Shown piece by piece: positions 44,547 to 54,302 of a DNA stretch of 64,000 bases. Under the pieces are notes generated by a model. It worked only from the letters and a program-made list of their open reading frames with translations. It searched no databases and was not told the DNA's origin. The translations under genes were made by a program, and so were the position numbers. Source of the DNA: Vicingaceae bacterium (GTDB taxonomy: Bacteria; Bacteroidota; Bacteroidia; Flavobacteriales_E; Vicingaceae); NCBI GenBank assembly GCA_018402765.1, contig JAGYIE010000003.1, positions 555,766-619,765 on the forward strand, given 5' to 3'. Positions within the stretch are counted from its first letter, which is position 1. Each line of letters begins with the position of its first letter.

Positions 44547-45580
44547 CACAATCGCATATCGGCAAAGGCCTCAAGCGTGATAGGGCTTTTGCTATACTCG
44601 GTTTGACCAAGCATGCCCACTACTACTAGAAGCCGAGTGGGGGACGCAGAGGCATGAGGCCCTCAGCTACTTGCCAACAGCTGCAAGGGGATGGTAGCAA
44701 GATATCGGTTCTCAACCAAGCTGTAGTGGAAAAAATTAGCTCGATTAAATCCCACCCCGATACCGACTACGGCTACAAGGCCATGACGGCTGCACTTATG
44801 CTAAAGGGCTTTATCATTAACCACAAAAAAGTATACCGACTTATGAATGAATGGCAACTGCTTCATGAGGCTAAAAAGAAAACACCACGAGCCTATGTCA
44901 AGTTTAGGAGGGTCGACCCCACGGAGCCCCTGACAGTAATTGAAAAGGACATAAAGTTTCAGTGGGTAGTTAGTCATCCGCGCTACGCCTACATCCTATC
45001 CATTATTGATTGCTTTACACCTAAGGCGTTGCATTCGCAAGTGGCGTACTCCTTCACTTGCAGGCAAGTCATTAGGGCTTGGGAACAAGTAATTGTCAAC
45101 TATTTACAACCCTATAATATGCTGGGCAGAAAACTTACTATCGAAGTGCGCAATGACAATGACAGCCGGTTTGCAGCTCAGCAAGTACAAGCGTTCACGG
45201 GGGAAAATCATCTTTCCCAAGATTTTACGCACCCATACACCCCGGAAGAAAATGGCCACATTGAAAGCTTCCATGACATCCTAGGCAAGTCCGTGGGAAG
45301 CAAAACTTTTCGCATCATAGAAGACCTGGAAGCTCATCTTGAACATTTCGACCACACCTACAATAATATAAGGCTACATGGCAGCCTTGATCATCTTCCG
45401 CCGGCGCTGTTTTGGAGCTTGTGGAAAGATGGGCTTATAGAATCCACCCCAAGAAAAAACAAACCCCTTAAGCACAAGCTCAAAATACCGCGCTATTACT
45501 TATCGGGTAATGGGAGCTTGAGGGCAGCATCTGGCATGCCCGAAGGGCAAAAAAGGCAAACGCAGGCCATAGTAGTATGA
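44543..45580 (+). pseudogene. IS3-type OrfB (rve integrase) with one in-frame TAG
   Basis: The OrfB frame starts LAQSHIGKGLKRDRAFAILG, meets TAG at 44627-44629 (HYY*KPSGGRRG), then runs open to 45580. The catalytic core is intact: Asp in SIIDCFTPKAL, Asp in EVRNDNDSRFAA, Glu in ENGHIESFHD. An ATG at 44654 would give 308 aa lacking the HTH_21 start. Confidence 0.8.
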
Positions 45581-45880
45581 CCTGCGTTCTCAACCATCGG
45601 TATAAAGGTCACCATCGGTTGCATCTGGCACGCCAAATTTAGTACCTTTGAATCTCGGTTTGGTAACTCTTTCGTGATTTGTCCGATTTATAGGGGGTCA
45701 AACCAATGGTGCTAGGCCCTATTAAATTAGAGTATTGAAAGAAATCATGCGATTCAAGCCCATCTGTGCGCTAAAGTCGCATAGATGATAATGATATTTG
45801 TGCAACGCTAAAAAACAGAAAACCATGTAATCAAGACTCGGACAGAACTACAGCATGTAAAAATCTAAAAAATACTAGTT

Positions 45881-46795
45881 ATGTCTTATGATGAAAAGGT
45901 TGTTTTGGGAGAATCAGTAGATAAATTATTGATCCAATCCCAGATAAATTCATTTGGAGAACTTGTACATGATCATTGGATGAAGTACTCCGAACACTTT
46001 AAAAAAAGCGAGGAGCGTTTAAAGAAATCCCTTAATGATTGGTTGTTTAACTTCTTTGGCCAGTGGGAATTAGGAGATCTGAATTGGCTCTATGAAATTA
46101 ACGACATTGAGAATGGTGCGGAGCTTTGTGGAAACCGCTGTCATGGTGAAAGATTTAGTTTCACTTTCAGAAATACCGATGTTTACAGTGAAATCATTCT
46201 CAGCTTTACGGATTTAAGTTCAGAAATGGGTTTAGAGCCTTTTTCACAACTCGAATTTGAGTCAATTCAGATTGAAGTTAAGGTTTACCGTCTTCATTCC
46301 GATACTTTGTTCGCGGATATAATGGATCTAAGTAAAACCAACGATTTTATTGAGTTTTTAAAACTGAATTTTGAGTCTTTTAAAAAGTCACTTGTTGATG
46401 AATACACAGAGTTAGACCAAAAGTGTATACAATATTCAGATGACATTGAAAGGATGCTAGAGAGATATAATCGATCTCGTTATAGGCTCGGCGAAATTGA
46501 GCGGTTTGAAAGAATTGAAGAGTTTTTTAAAGCATGTAACGAAGTTCTTTATTTTGATGAACCAAGAAGAATTAGAATAAAGGCAAATACCACTATTATT
46601 GGAAAATCTATTCGCGTGCTTCATATTCACCGTAATCAGAAGTATGTAGATGTCGTGGTTGATGAGCTAGATTTAGGACTGAATGATAAAATCAGTTACA
46701 AATCTAATACCTACAACAGAGTTGTTATTAAAACGCTCTTCGGTTTTGACTTAACCACAAAGGAGAGTTTAAAATTATTGTCGCATGACCTTTGA
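45881..46795 (+). CDS. Hypothetical protein, 304 aa
   Basis: An acidic soluble protein, helical in the middle (KKSLVDEYTELDQKCIQYSD to RFERIEEFF) with beta-rich ends; no recognised motif, signal or membrane segment. It is the first of four unknown genes leading to a WYL regulator on the same strand. Its last 11 bases overlap the next gene. Confidence 0.6.
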   Translation: MSYDEKVVLGESVDKLLIQSQINSFGELVHDHWMKYSEHFKKSEERLKKSLNDWLFNFFGQWELGDLNWLYEINDIENGAELCGNRCHGERFSFTFRNTDVYSEIILSFTDLSSEMGLEPFSQLEFESIQIEVKVYRLHSDTLFADIMDLSKTNDFIEFLKLNFESFKKSLVDEYTELDQKCIQYSDDIERMLERYNRSRYRLGEIERFERIEEFFKACNEVLYFDEPRRIRIKANTTIIGKSIRVLHIHRNQKYVDVVVDELDLGLNDKISYKSNTYNRVVIKTLFGFDLTTKESLKLLSHDL

Positions 46796-47279
46796 CGCAT
46801 ACAACGCTCTTACCTCAGAGAATAAAATAAGGTTCCAGTGGGTGGTGTGGGATAAATTGCTCGCCACCCAATCTATAGGGCCAGGAGGTTTTTTATGGAA
46901 CAGGCTTTATGGACATAAAAGATTTATGGTTAATGCTCGAAACCTATCAGCACGGGATAAGAATCTTTTTGAAAAAGAGGAATATTTAATTCGTAATGTG
47001 GAGTTACCTTTTTCGAGTAAAGTATACCAATTTACACCTATCATGACGATGCGAAATGAATTTGCTTCATGTCAAGAGGTTCTGGTAAAGAGTACCATTT
47101 CTAATAGAAGATATCATTGGCTTTATGAACCTATTGAGAAAGGTGAAAAATTTAAGGTCTCCCCAAACATTATGAATGTTTGTAGTACATGGGGGATTTC
47201 AGTTAAGATAGAAAAGGAAGGCTGGGAAGTAGGTTCTTATGAATTACCAATGAGGAGTCTCATGCCTATAAACATTTAG
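46785..47279 (+). CDS. Hypothetical protein, 164 aa
   Basis: A mixed alpha/beta soluble protein (KIRFQWVVWDKLLAT near the start; SPNIMNVCSTWGISVKIEKE near the end). No family recognised. It overlaps the 304-aa gene by 11 bp and is probably coupled to it. Confidence 0.55.
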   Translation: MTFDAYNALTSENKIRFQWVVWDKLLATQSIGPGGFLWNRLYGHKRFMVNARNLSARDKNLFEKEEYLIRNVELPFSSKVYQFTPIMTMRNEFASCQEVLVKSTISNRRYHWLYEPIEKGEKFKVSPNIMNVCSTWGISVKIEKEGWEVGSYELPMRSLMPINI

Positions 47280-47362
47280 TATTTGCTATTAAAGGGTTTA
47301 TTCAATCCGATGCTCAAGGGTTTGTTAAATGGCTTGGGATTTACGAATTAATTTATTTTTAA

Positions 47363-47740
47363 ATGAAGGAAGAGATATTGTTAATCAAAGATGCAAGAGC
47401 TAATTTAAGAGTTTTGCGTTTTCAAGTTTGTACAACTACCTTTGGCTTAATAGAGGGCCGAACCAAAGAATCCATTTTATGGAATATTGAGTTTCAAGGT
47501 TGTCCCTTTGGAAACAAAATACCTTTTGTCATGATTGGGCTAGATTCCGACATCGACCTGGCAAATTCTTTTATCGTTTGGATAAGTGTAGAGTCGGAGC
47601 CTTTAAATTCCGAGTTTACTCATTCAGCATTGAACATTGGCTATATCACAACAGATTGGAGTCGGGAAATATTCTTACAAATTGAAGAAGCTGTAAAGAA
47701 TTCGACGTACTGGGAGCATTGTAAAGACTTAGATTATTAA
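47363..47740 (+). CDS. Hypothetical protein, 125 aa
   Basis: A small soluble protein without recognised motif. It contains a hydrophobic IPFVMIGLDSDID strand segment and ends WEHCKDLDY. It is separated by 83 bp from the gene before and by 4 bp from the next. Confidence 0.5.
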   Translation: MKEEILLIKDARANLRVLRFQVCTTTFGLIEGRTKESILWNIEFQGCPFGNKIPFVMIGLDSDIDLANSFIVWISVESEPLNSEFTHSALNIGYITTDWSREIFLQIEEAVKNSTYWEHCKDLDY

Positions 47741-47744
47741 TCGG

Positions 47745-48263
47745 GTGCAATTTTGTACTTACGGTAATGCATTAATTGTATATCGTGTAAGTAAGTCGAC
47801 TGATCGGATTCATAAAATTATAACGGCCAATTCCGGCAATATTGGTAAAACATGTGATGATCTATTAGATATTTACAAGCTGAAAAAATTTGGGATTGAG
47901 AATTATCATTCAAACGAGCACGAAAATTGGTTGTATCATGTTTTAGATAATCATTTAAAGTTAGTTTTTAGAGGAAACGGAAAAAGGCATAATTTAGGAA
48001 TATATGATATAAGCTACCAAACTTCATTATTCCCACTATTGGAAGTAAGTGATACAACGTGGTCACTTCCGAAAGGCATTCTAAGAATAGATTTTATTAA
48101 AGGACCTGTAGTCAAGTCTGATCAAATGACTTTAAGTTGTTTGGATTGCGTGCGTTGGAGAAACAGTCCTTTCCCATTAGATTTAATTCAGTTTAGAATG
48201 ACATCTAGCGTATTAAGACAAGACAATCTATTAACGCATAGAGAGTTTATAATTAATTTGTAG
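47745..48263 (+). CDS. Hypothetical protein, 172 aa, GTG start
   Basis: The frame is open from upstream of the previous stop; the GTG at 47745, 4 bp after that stop, is the most likely coupled start. Basic, no membrane segment. Motifs such as NEHENWLYHVLDNHLKLVFR and LSCLDCVRW are not assigned to a family. Confidence 0.5.
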   Translation: MQFCTYGNALIVYRVSKSTDRIHKIITANSGNIGKTCDDLLDIYKLKKFGIENYHSNEHENWLYHVLDNHLKLVFRGNGKRHNLGIYDISYQTSLFPLLEVSDTTWSLPKGILRIDFIKGPVVKSDQMTLSCLDCVRWRNSPFPLDLIQFRMTSSVLRQDNLLTHREFIINL

Positions 48264-48292
48264 ACTAAGCCGCTGTAAAATTTTATCCGAAT

Positions 48293-48900
48293 ATGCCCCA
48301 AACGAAAAAGCCATTTAAGCGATATAATATTCTGGATCGCTGTTTATCAAATATAGGACGCAATTACACTTTCGAAGATTTGAAGCATGCCGTAAATGAC
48401 TGGATGATGGAAATGGATCCGAAATCTATTGGCATTAGCACCAGACAGTTGCGTGAGGACATTGCATTTATGAAAAGTTCCGATGGTTGGGAGGCTCCCA
48501 TAGTTACGGTTCCGGGAATAGGTAAGAGGCCATTTTATAGATATGAAGATTCAACGTTTTCAATCTCTAGACGTCCAATTAATCAGGCGCAAATAGAAGA
48601 GCTAAAGATGCTTCTAGATGCCCTTGATGCTTTTGATGGTTTACCTCAGTTTCAAGACCTAGAGAATCTTATTGTTAAACTGCAAAGCGATATGAACATA
48701 GCTCATAACCCTAATCAACCGAAGATTATAGATTGGGGCGGAAATCCATACTATAAGGGTAGGGAGTATTTAACACCTCTATATAGGGCGATAAGTGAGC
48801 GCCGTCAAATAAAAATGAGCTATACACCCTTTGGAAAAGAGTTAAGAACGTTCGTAACAAATCCAGTTTATCTAAAGCAATACACACCTGTCCAAAACGT
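48293..48900 (+). pseudogene. WYL-domain transcription regulator cut by an IS
   Basis: An N-terminal HTH (YNILDRCLSNIGRNYTFEDL, STRQLREDIAFMK) precedes the WYL domain (LYRAISERRQIKMSYTPFGK, near 165-185) and FVTNPVYLKQYT, which should continue into an NNRWYLIG-like strand. At 48883 the inverted repeat of an IS4-type element begins and the frame ends soon after (48934). About 100 C-terminal residues are missing. WYL proteins often repress defence operons, and here the upstream genes may have lost their control. Confidence 0.8.
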
Positions 48901-50224
48901 TTTAAAAAGGACATGGGACTTTTCCCTAAATTAGGGGTGAACAAAAAAACAAGTACCCATGCCCCCCACAAAAGTAACTCTTCTCGCCCAACTCCTACAA
49001 CTAGTTGACCGCGAATTGGTAGATAAACTGATTTCCAAGCACAACGCCAATAAACATAGTAAAGGAATTGGCTCATGGAGTCATTTGTTGTCCATGATTT
49101 TCCTTCAACTGTCTGGCTGCAGTTCGCTACGAGATGTCTGTAATGGACTTAGAAGCACCACAGGCAATATTAATCACTTGGGAGCACTGCGTGCGCCCTG
49201 TCGCTCTAGCCTCAGCTATCTCAACAAACACCGAAAGGAAGGCTTCTTTAAAGACCTTTACTTTGAGCTTCTGGAAAAATTGGAGCCTTCACTTCAAAGG
49301 TCAAGAGCACAGGCTCGGCAAATCAAGCGTAAAGTATTCATTATGGACGCTTCTATCATTCCCTTGTGCCTATCCTTGTTTGACTGGGCAAAGTTCCGCA
49401 CCAAGAAAGGGGCGCTCAAGCTCCACGCAGTATTAGACTACGACACAGGCCTACCTCAATATGCAAGTCTCTCAGACGGCAAGACCAGTGATATCACGGC
49501 AGGACGTGACTTTATATTTCCTGCGGGATCTGTGGTGGTAGTGAATAGGGGCTACGTGGATTACGACTGGCTCGATAATTTGGACAGCAAAGGGGTTTTT
49601 TTTGTTACCCGCATCAAGCAGGCCACTCCCTTTGACCTTAGCGAAGACTACAACTTAAACCCAAAGCAAGAATGGATTGAACACGATTGGAATGTAAAGC
49701 TGACGGGGGATACCGCTAGTAAGAAGAACCAAAGAAACTTCGCCTGGTATGGGTCTATGATGACCAGAACGATAAGATGATAGGGGTGCTGACAAACCAA
49801 ATGTCTTGGACAGCATCAAACATTGCTCAGCTTTACAAGGCGCGCTGGGACGTAGAAATCTTCTTTAAGCACATGAAGCAACTCTTTCGCATAAAAAGCT
49901 TTGTAGGCACATCCGAGAACGCAGTACGTATCCAGATGTGGACAGCCATGATTACAATGCTGCTGTTGAAGTACCTGAAAAACAAGGCGCAATACGAGTG
50001 GGCCCTATCCAATTTGGTTTCATTTATCAGACTCAACCTGTTTGTCAAGATTAATCTCTGGCAATGGGTGAACAAACCATTCTTAACCAAGAATAATGAC
50101 CCACCGCTACAGGGTCGCTTATTTTAAAGGGGGGGGGTAATTTCGAAAATAGCTACATTTGTCCGCTAACTAGCTGACAAACAGAGTTAGTCTTGCCTTA
50201 CCCCAAACGTTTTGGACAGGTGTG
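48883..50224 (+). mobile_element. IS4-family insertion sequence
   Basis: Ends are perfect inverted repeats of 18 bp: CACACCTGTCCAAAACGT at 48883-48900 and its reverse complement at 50207-50224. The 1.34-kb interior encodes one transposase in two frames. No obvious target duplication is found, so a deletion may have occurred on the right, where the rest of the WYL gene is absent. Confidence 0.8.
48959..50127 (+). pseudogene. IS4-family transposase, frameshifted
   Basis: The first frame (48959-49780) carries a DUF4372-like N-terminus (LAQLLQLVDRELVDKLISKH, SWSHLLSMIFLQLSG) and DDE parts FIMDASIIPLCLSLFDWAKF and VVVNRGYVDYDWL. Near 49733 the coding signal moves by one frame (KKLRLVWVYDDQNDKMIG) and goes on in 49777-50127 with YKARWDVEIFFKHMKQ holding the catalytic Glu. 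A single indel has split the gene. Confidence 0.8.
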
Positions 50225-50248
50225 ATTTGAGATATAACACAAGGAGAT

Positions 50249-50830
50249 ATGAAAAAATTAATCATCTTATTAGCAATTTTACTTCCGCAATTATCGTTTG
50301 CTCAAATCAACGTTGAACAAATAGAGAATATAAATGGATATCCAGCTTTTATCATTACATATGATAACCACATAGTAGATTTAAATAAAACTAGAGCTCA
50401 TGCAGGTGCTAATCCTCTTATCGAAACAGAAGAAATGGTGGTGAAAGCTAAGAACAGATGTATTTGGGCTGCTAACAATCTGGAGGATTATGGCCACCAG
50501 GGTGCAGATCTTCCTGAGAATGCAGGTAGAAACGGGGGAGTAACCATTAGGCTAAATGAATTATTAGAGCAGGAAGACAAGACTACATTTATAAAAAATA
50601 CTACCCTAAATCAGTATAATGGGAATTTAAAAAATTATATTACTGTCCGTAAAGGAAATGGTTATAACAATTCCCCGTCTCATTACAAAAATAGGGTTAA
50701 TCAAAAATGGTCGGAGTTCGGAAATGCTTTTATCCTATTTTATAAACCCAATAGAATAATAGAGGGATCAGATGGTAACAAGAGAAAAGTTACGGGATAT
50801 GTTGTTTGGCACTATGAGCTTTTTCGGTAA
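50249..50830 (+). CDS. Secreted CAP-like protein, copy 1
   Basis: A 193-aa protein with a signal peptide (residues 1-18, LLPQLSFA). The body resembles a CAP/SCP domain: LNKTRAHAGANPLIETEE near 50, GHQG...LPENAG near 90, NNSPSHYKNRVNQKWSEFGN near 147, GYVVWHYEL at the end. CAP proteins are secreted; their bacterial roles vary and none can be assigned. An AAGGAG ribosome site (50241-50246) is 2 bp before the ATG region, unusually strong for Bacteroidota. A diverged paralogue is at 56351. Confidence 0.72.
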   Translation: MKKLIILLAILLPQLSFAQINVEQIENINGYPAFIITYDNHIVDLNKTRAHAGANPLIETEEMVVKAKNRCIWAANNLEDYGHQGADLPENAGRNGGVTIRLNELLEQEDKTTFIKNTTLNQYNGNLKNYITVRKGNGYNNSPSHYKNRVNQKWSEFGNAFILFYKPNRIIEGSDGNKRKVTGYVVWHYELFR

Positions 50831-50842
50831 TTAAAACCATAA

Positions 50843-50869
50843 AAAAGAGGATCCTTTATATCCTCTTTT
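50843..50869 (+). terminator. Terminator after CAP-like copy 1
   Basis: A stem AAAGAGGAT / ATCCTCTTT with a short loop and a T run. The same design, with TCCTCTTTTCGTGATAATTG following, occurs after the paralogue at 56985-57011. Confidence 0.75.
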
Positions 50870-51263
50870 CGTGATAATTGTTTCAACTATTAATTTAAAA
50901 AAATTTATTTTCCCTTCTTGCGTTTACCAAGATCTGTTTCCCAACTTGCAATCTTAAGGTATACTTACAAAGAAGCTAAAAGATATTTTAGACCCTATAC
51001 GAGATTTAAGTATTACTTTTTGGTTCTAGGTGGTTTATGTATATTCTATGCCGTGAAATGGATTTTTATTTAATACAAAATTATTACGATAAAACATTTA
51101 AATTTTGATGACACAAGAATTTAGCTTTTTTTATTTATAACCTTTAAATATTTTTTTTTCGCACTGTCGGAACTTACTTTTGAACTAGTCAATAATCATA
51201 ACTTTAGATTAGAATTCGAATACATCGAATCACTATTATTTAAAGTTTTAAAAACTAAAACAT
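50870..51263. other. Intergenic region with a short coding relic
   Basis: No annotated-size gene. On the plus strand about 50962-51073 reads YTYKEAKRYFRPYTRFKYYF then LVLGGLCIFYAVKWIFI and a stop, like the end of a small single-pass membrane protein whose start is missing. The rest is AT-rich. Confidence 0.4.
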
Positions 51264-52142
51264 ATGTCAAAGAGCTCAGATAATATTATCAACGAAATCA
51301 AATCAGGTTCGATATCAGTGCAAGATGTTCCTAAAGTCTTTTTTGACGATTTTGAAGTGGCAGTCTTTCTAGCTTCGTACGAATATGGAAAATACTTTCA
51401 TTTAATTTCTGATTTGTTAAAAGATGATGAAGATTTATTCAAATTAATTTTACTTGAAAACCCCGGTCTTTTTGAACACGCATCATTAAAAGTTCGTTCT
51501 GATCAAAATATTGCAGTAATGGCTGTTGAAAACGACCCTTATAATTATAAGTATATAGGTGATGAACTAAAGGAAGATCCAATAGTAGCCTTAGCAGCAA
51601 TTGATTATATAGATGGTAGCGCTTGGGACCATATTTCGCCAAAATTAAAACAAAATAAAAAATTTACAGACAGAGCCTTGCTTAAATGTTATCATGTGCT
51701 TCAATTTATGCCTGAAAAATATAGAACAAAGGCAGATGTTATTAGGCCTTATATTAAAGTAAATGGTCAACTGTATTATCACCTTTCCGATAAATTAAAA
51801 TATGAGGGGGAATTTATCAATTATATGCTCGAAACAGATCCATCTTTTTTTGAATACACCCCAATTGAAATTCGGGATTCAAAAGATTGGGTTTTAAAGG
51901 CTGTAAATATATATGGTCAAAACTTGGAGTATGTATCGGAAAGATTACGAGATGATTTTGATGTAGCGTGCATTGCAATAAAAAACTCATTGAAACATCA
52001 CCAGCCAATTATAGATTACGTATCAGATCGGCTTAAAGATAATTTGGATTTCGGAAAGTTTATTATTGAAAATAAAAAAGAATATTTAAGTGAACTTTCT
52101 GGTCGATTAAAAGAAGAGATGGGCATCAATAATAGTATTTAA
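51264..52142 (+). CDS. DUF4116 repeat protein
   Basis: A 292-aa protein of about five 45-50-residue helical repeats of the DUF4116 kind (for example YKYIGDELKEDPIVALAAID, LEYVSERLRDDFDVACIAIK, IDYVSDRLKDNLDFGKFIIE). Soluble; probably a superhelical protein-interaction scaffold. No enzymatic residues are recognised. It stands alone in a region of other unknown genes. Confidence 0.75.
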   Translation: MSKSSDNIINEIKSGSISVQDVPKVFFDDFEVAVFLASYEYGKYFHLISDLLKDDEDLFKLILLENPGLFEHASLKVRSDQNIAVMAVENDPYNYKYIGDELKEDPIVALAAIDYIDGSAWDHISPKLKQNKKFTDRALLKCYHVLQFMPEKYRTKADVIRPYIKVNGQLYYHLSDKLKYEGEFINYMLETDPSFFEYTPIEIRDSKDWVLKAVNIYGQNLEYVSERLRDDFDVACIAIKNSLKHHQPIIDYVSDRLKDNLDFGKFIIENKKEYLSELSGRLKEEMGINNSI

Positions 52143-52186
52143 ATGTCTCTTATCATTTTTACGAATTTGAACATACCGGCTCAATT

Positions 52187-52975
52187 ATGAAAAAACTCCT
52201 TTTAATTTTTATATTGACAAATTACAGTTGTCACAACATACATCCATCAGAAAATGAAAAAAAAAATATAGGAGTAGATAGAACAATAATTCATGCAACT
52301 TTTAATCACTTGGAAAACTTTCCCTATATTGAAGATACTGTCAAGTTTATTTCTAGCCTAAAACAATTTTTAAAACTTGAAGTAAATGAAAACACAAATC
52401 AAAAAGAAGAAGTAACCATTTATGAAAAGGTAAAAATTTATGGTTCTGATAACGATTACATTTTCATTGAATATGATTATAAGGCCGGTGTAGGAGCTGC
52501 GTTTCCTTGGAAGGCACAATTGATTTTAACAACAGATGGAAAACTTATTAAAATATTAGAAGGTGAGCGATTTGAGTTTGTTGAGATTTTTGAAAATGAA
52601 AATCCATTTTTACTCTTGGTGCATGGAACTTTTAAAGGGGATATTTACCATACGATTTATAAATTTTCATCAGATACGCTGGAGAAGGTTTTTGATGGAG
52701 ATTTTTTAGTCATAAATCACGATCTTAAAGTGTATGAGCCAAATGAGTTAAATTTTAAAGTAAAAGACTTTAATCATGATGGATATAACGACATTTCATT
52801 TTACGGCCAAATTGTTTATATTAAAACCCAATTAAAATGTGGAGATTGGTACGATTCTGAAACAATTAATGGCGAGCATATCGAATATTCGATTGATAAT
52901 CCGTTTAAGAAGATTCCAGTCGAATACATTTTTATTTTTGACCAACAAACTGGTCATTTTATTCTGAAGCAATGA
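52187..52975 (+). CDS. Probable lipoprotein with FG-GAP/VCBS-like loop
   Basis: A 262-aa protein starting MKKLLLIFILTNYSC, a signal sequence ending at Cys15 that fits the relaxed Bacteroidota lipobox. A beta-rich body contains VKDFNHDGYNDISFYG near 200, a calcium-loop pattern of FG-GAP/VCBS repeats. Its stop overlaps the start of the ATPase gene by 4 bp, linking the two in translation. Confidence 0.65.
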   Translation: MKKLLLIFILTNYSCHNIHPSENEKKNIGVDRTIIHATFNHLENFPYIEDTVKFISSLKQFLKLEVNENTNQKEEVTIYEKVKIYGSDNDYIFIEYDYKAGVGAAFPWKAQLILTTDGKLIKILEGERFEFVEIFENENPFLLLVHGTFKGDIYHTIYKFSSDTLEKVFDGDFLVINHDLKVYEPNELNFKVKDFNHDGYNDISFYGQIVYIKTQLKCGDWYDSETINGEHIEYSIDNPFKKIPVEYIFIFDQQTGHFILKQ

Positions 52976-53910
52976 GCAAAAGATTAGAAGAAATTGAATC
53001 CCACGTAGAACCATTTAATGATGTGTTACATGCTTTAGGTAAATTCAGTAAAGGCGAAATAACGGGTATTTGCGGTGCGCCTGGAATTGGAAAGACTGTT
53101 TTTGCACGATTTTTAGCCTATGTTTTTTCTTTAGATAAGCATGTGATGTATACATCATTTCAGAAAACCCAATTGGAGCTCGAGCAGAGGTTATATTCAA
53201 CGAATAGGGGTAGATATTTCCCAGAAAATGAACTTTCTGTAGATGAAAAAAATGTTAATGACGCCAACACATATTCATATCCGCAAAATGAAAATATGTA
53301 TAATTTGTTTTATGGGGATTTTTGGGATTCAGAGGCTTTAACTAGCTTTTATGGAAGTCCAATCAATTTTAGCAAAGAGCAGCCTTATGGAAGTTTGCAA
53401 ATAGGTGACGTAAAGTATTCCAAATACAGTTTTGATCTTTTGCTTCAAATTGAAAAAATGTTAAATTTAGCTGCTCATAATCAGCAGTTTGAAGTTTTAA
53501 TTATTGACGATCTTGATCTTTTTCCAGCTAAGGTTCAGAAATTTGAAGAATGGGATTACCTTCATTTCTTTCAAGCCTTAAAAAGTTTACAGTTTCGATA
53601 TAATGTATTGATAATTATAGTTAGCAACATACGATTCTCACGTGTTAAGTCAAATTATATTTCTTTTGGGAGCTCAAGCTATGCAGAAGGTGGGTCGTCA
53701 TTCATAGAAGTTTGTGACACAGTTGTTTTTGTTGATAGACCGAGTTATTATGAAATAAACTTTGAAGAAGACGATGAAGGTATGGATACTTTTAATGTTT
53801 ATCTTGCGAAAAATAATGCTGATCTAGCAAAAAGAAGGTCTTCGGTAATTAAGTATTCAAAAGATTTCAAATATTTAAAATACCAAGCTTCAGGCTTAAT
53901 TAACTATTAA
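52972..53910 (+). CDS. P-loop ATPase (RecA/DnaB-helicase-like)
   Basis: A 312-aa ATPase: Walker A GAPGIGKT at residues 35-42 preceded by FSKGEITGIC, Walker B VLIIDDLDLFP near 175-185, then ALKSLQFRYNVLIIIVSNIR and VYLAKNNADLAKRR near 280, as in the C-terminal domain of DnaB- or KaiC-like proteins. No N-terminal DnaB domain is present, so it is not a replicative helicase. Coupling to a lipoprotein gene is unusual for this fold. Role unknown. Confidence 0.7.
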   Translation: MSKRLEEIESHVEPFNDVLHALGKFSKGEITGICGAPGIGKTVFARFLAYVFSLDKHVMYTSFQKTQLELEQRLYSTNRGRYFPENELSVDEKNVNDANTYSYPQNENMYNLFYGDFWDSEALTSFYGSPINFSKEQPYGSLQIGDVKYSKYSFDLLLQIEKMLNLAAHNQQFEVLIIDDLDLFPAKVQKFEEWDYLHFFQALKSLQFRYNVLIIIVSNIRFSRVKSNYISFGSSSYAEGGSSFIEVCDTVVFVDRPSYYEINFEEDDEGMDTFNVYLAKNNADLAKRRSSVIKYSKDFKYLKYQASGLINY

Positions 53911-54005
53911 GCTGAGAAAGATGGTAACGCTTGATTTTTTCTGTGTAATACATTAGTAACCAAAGTTTTTTCTCGAAAAATTTTTTTTCCCCAAGAATTT
54001 GTTTT

Positions 54006-54236
54006 ATGTTTGAAGTATCAAAGAATAAAGTCATGATTAATTTAGCAATACGATTATTTATCATACTTCTCATTCTGTATGTGCTCAGTCAATTTCCAGG
54101 TATTATAGAAGTATTTGTGCTTCTTTTTCAATCTGTTGGCGGATATACTTTGGCTTTAATTGAGCATCACCCTCTCTTTTTTGCCCTAGGATTTCTTTTT
54201 ATCTATGGGCTTGGAAGGGCTAGGGCATCAGCATAA
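54006..54236 (+). CDS. Small membrane protein, 76 aa
   Basis: Two hydrophobic helices (about residues 12-45 and 55-72) and short charged ends. No family recognised. Isolated gene 95 bp after the ATPase. Confidence 0.5.
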   Translation: MFEVSKNKVMINLAIRLFIILLILYVLSQFPGIIEVFVLLFQSVGGYTLALIEHHPLFFALGFLFIYGLGRARASA

Positions 54237-54302
54237 AGGGATTCTTTGAATACGTAATTGTGAGATTTTTCATTAAAAATAACTATTAATTTTATTAAAA
54301 AA

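Larger units (their letters stand above)
44171..45697 (+). mobile_element. IS3-family insertion sequence
   Basis: A 1.5-kb element whose ends are imperfect inverted repeats of about 24 bp starting CCCCCTAAATCATCGGACA on the left; the right end read inward starts CCCCCTATAAATCGGACA. It holds OrfA and OrfB in -1 relation with an A9 slippery run. No clear target duplication is seen. It inserted at the 3' end of the DUF2779 gene. Confidence 0.75.
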
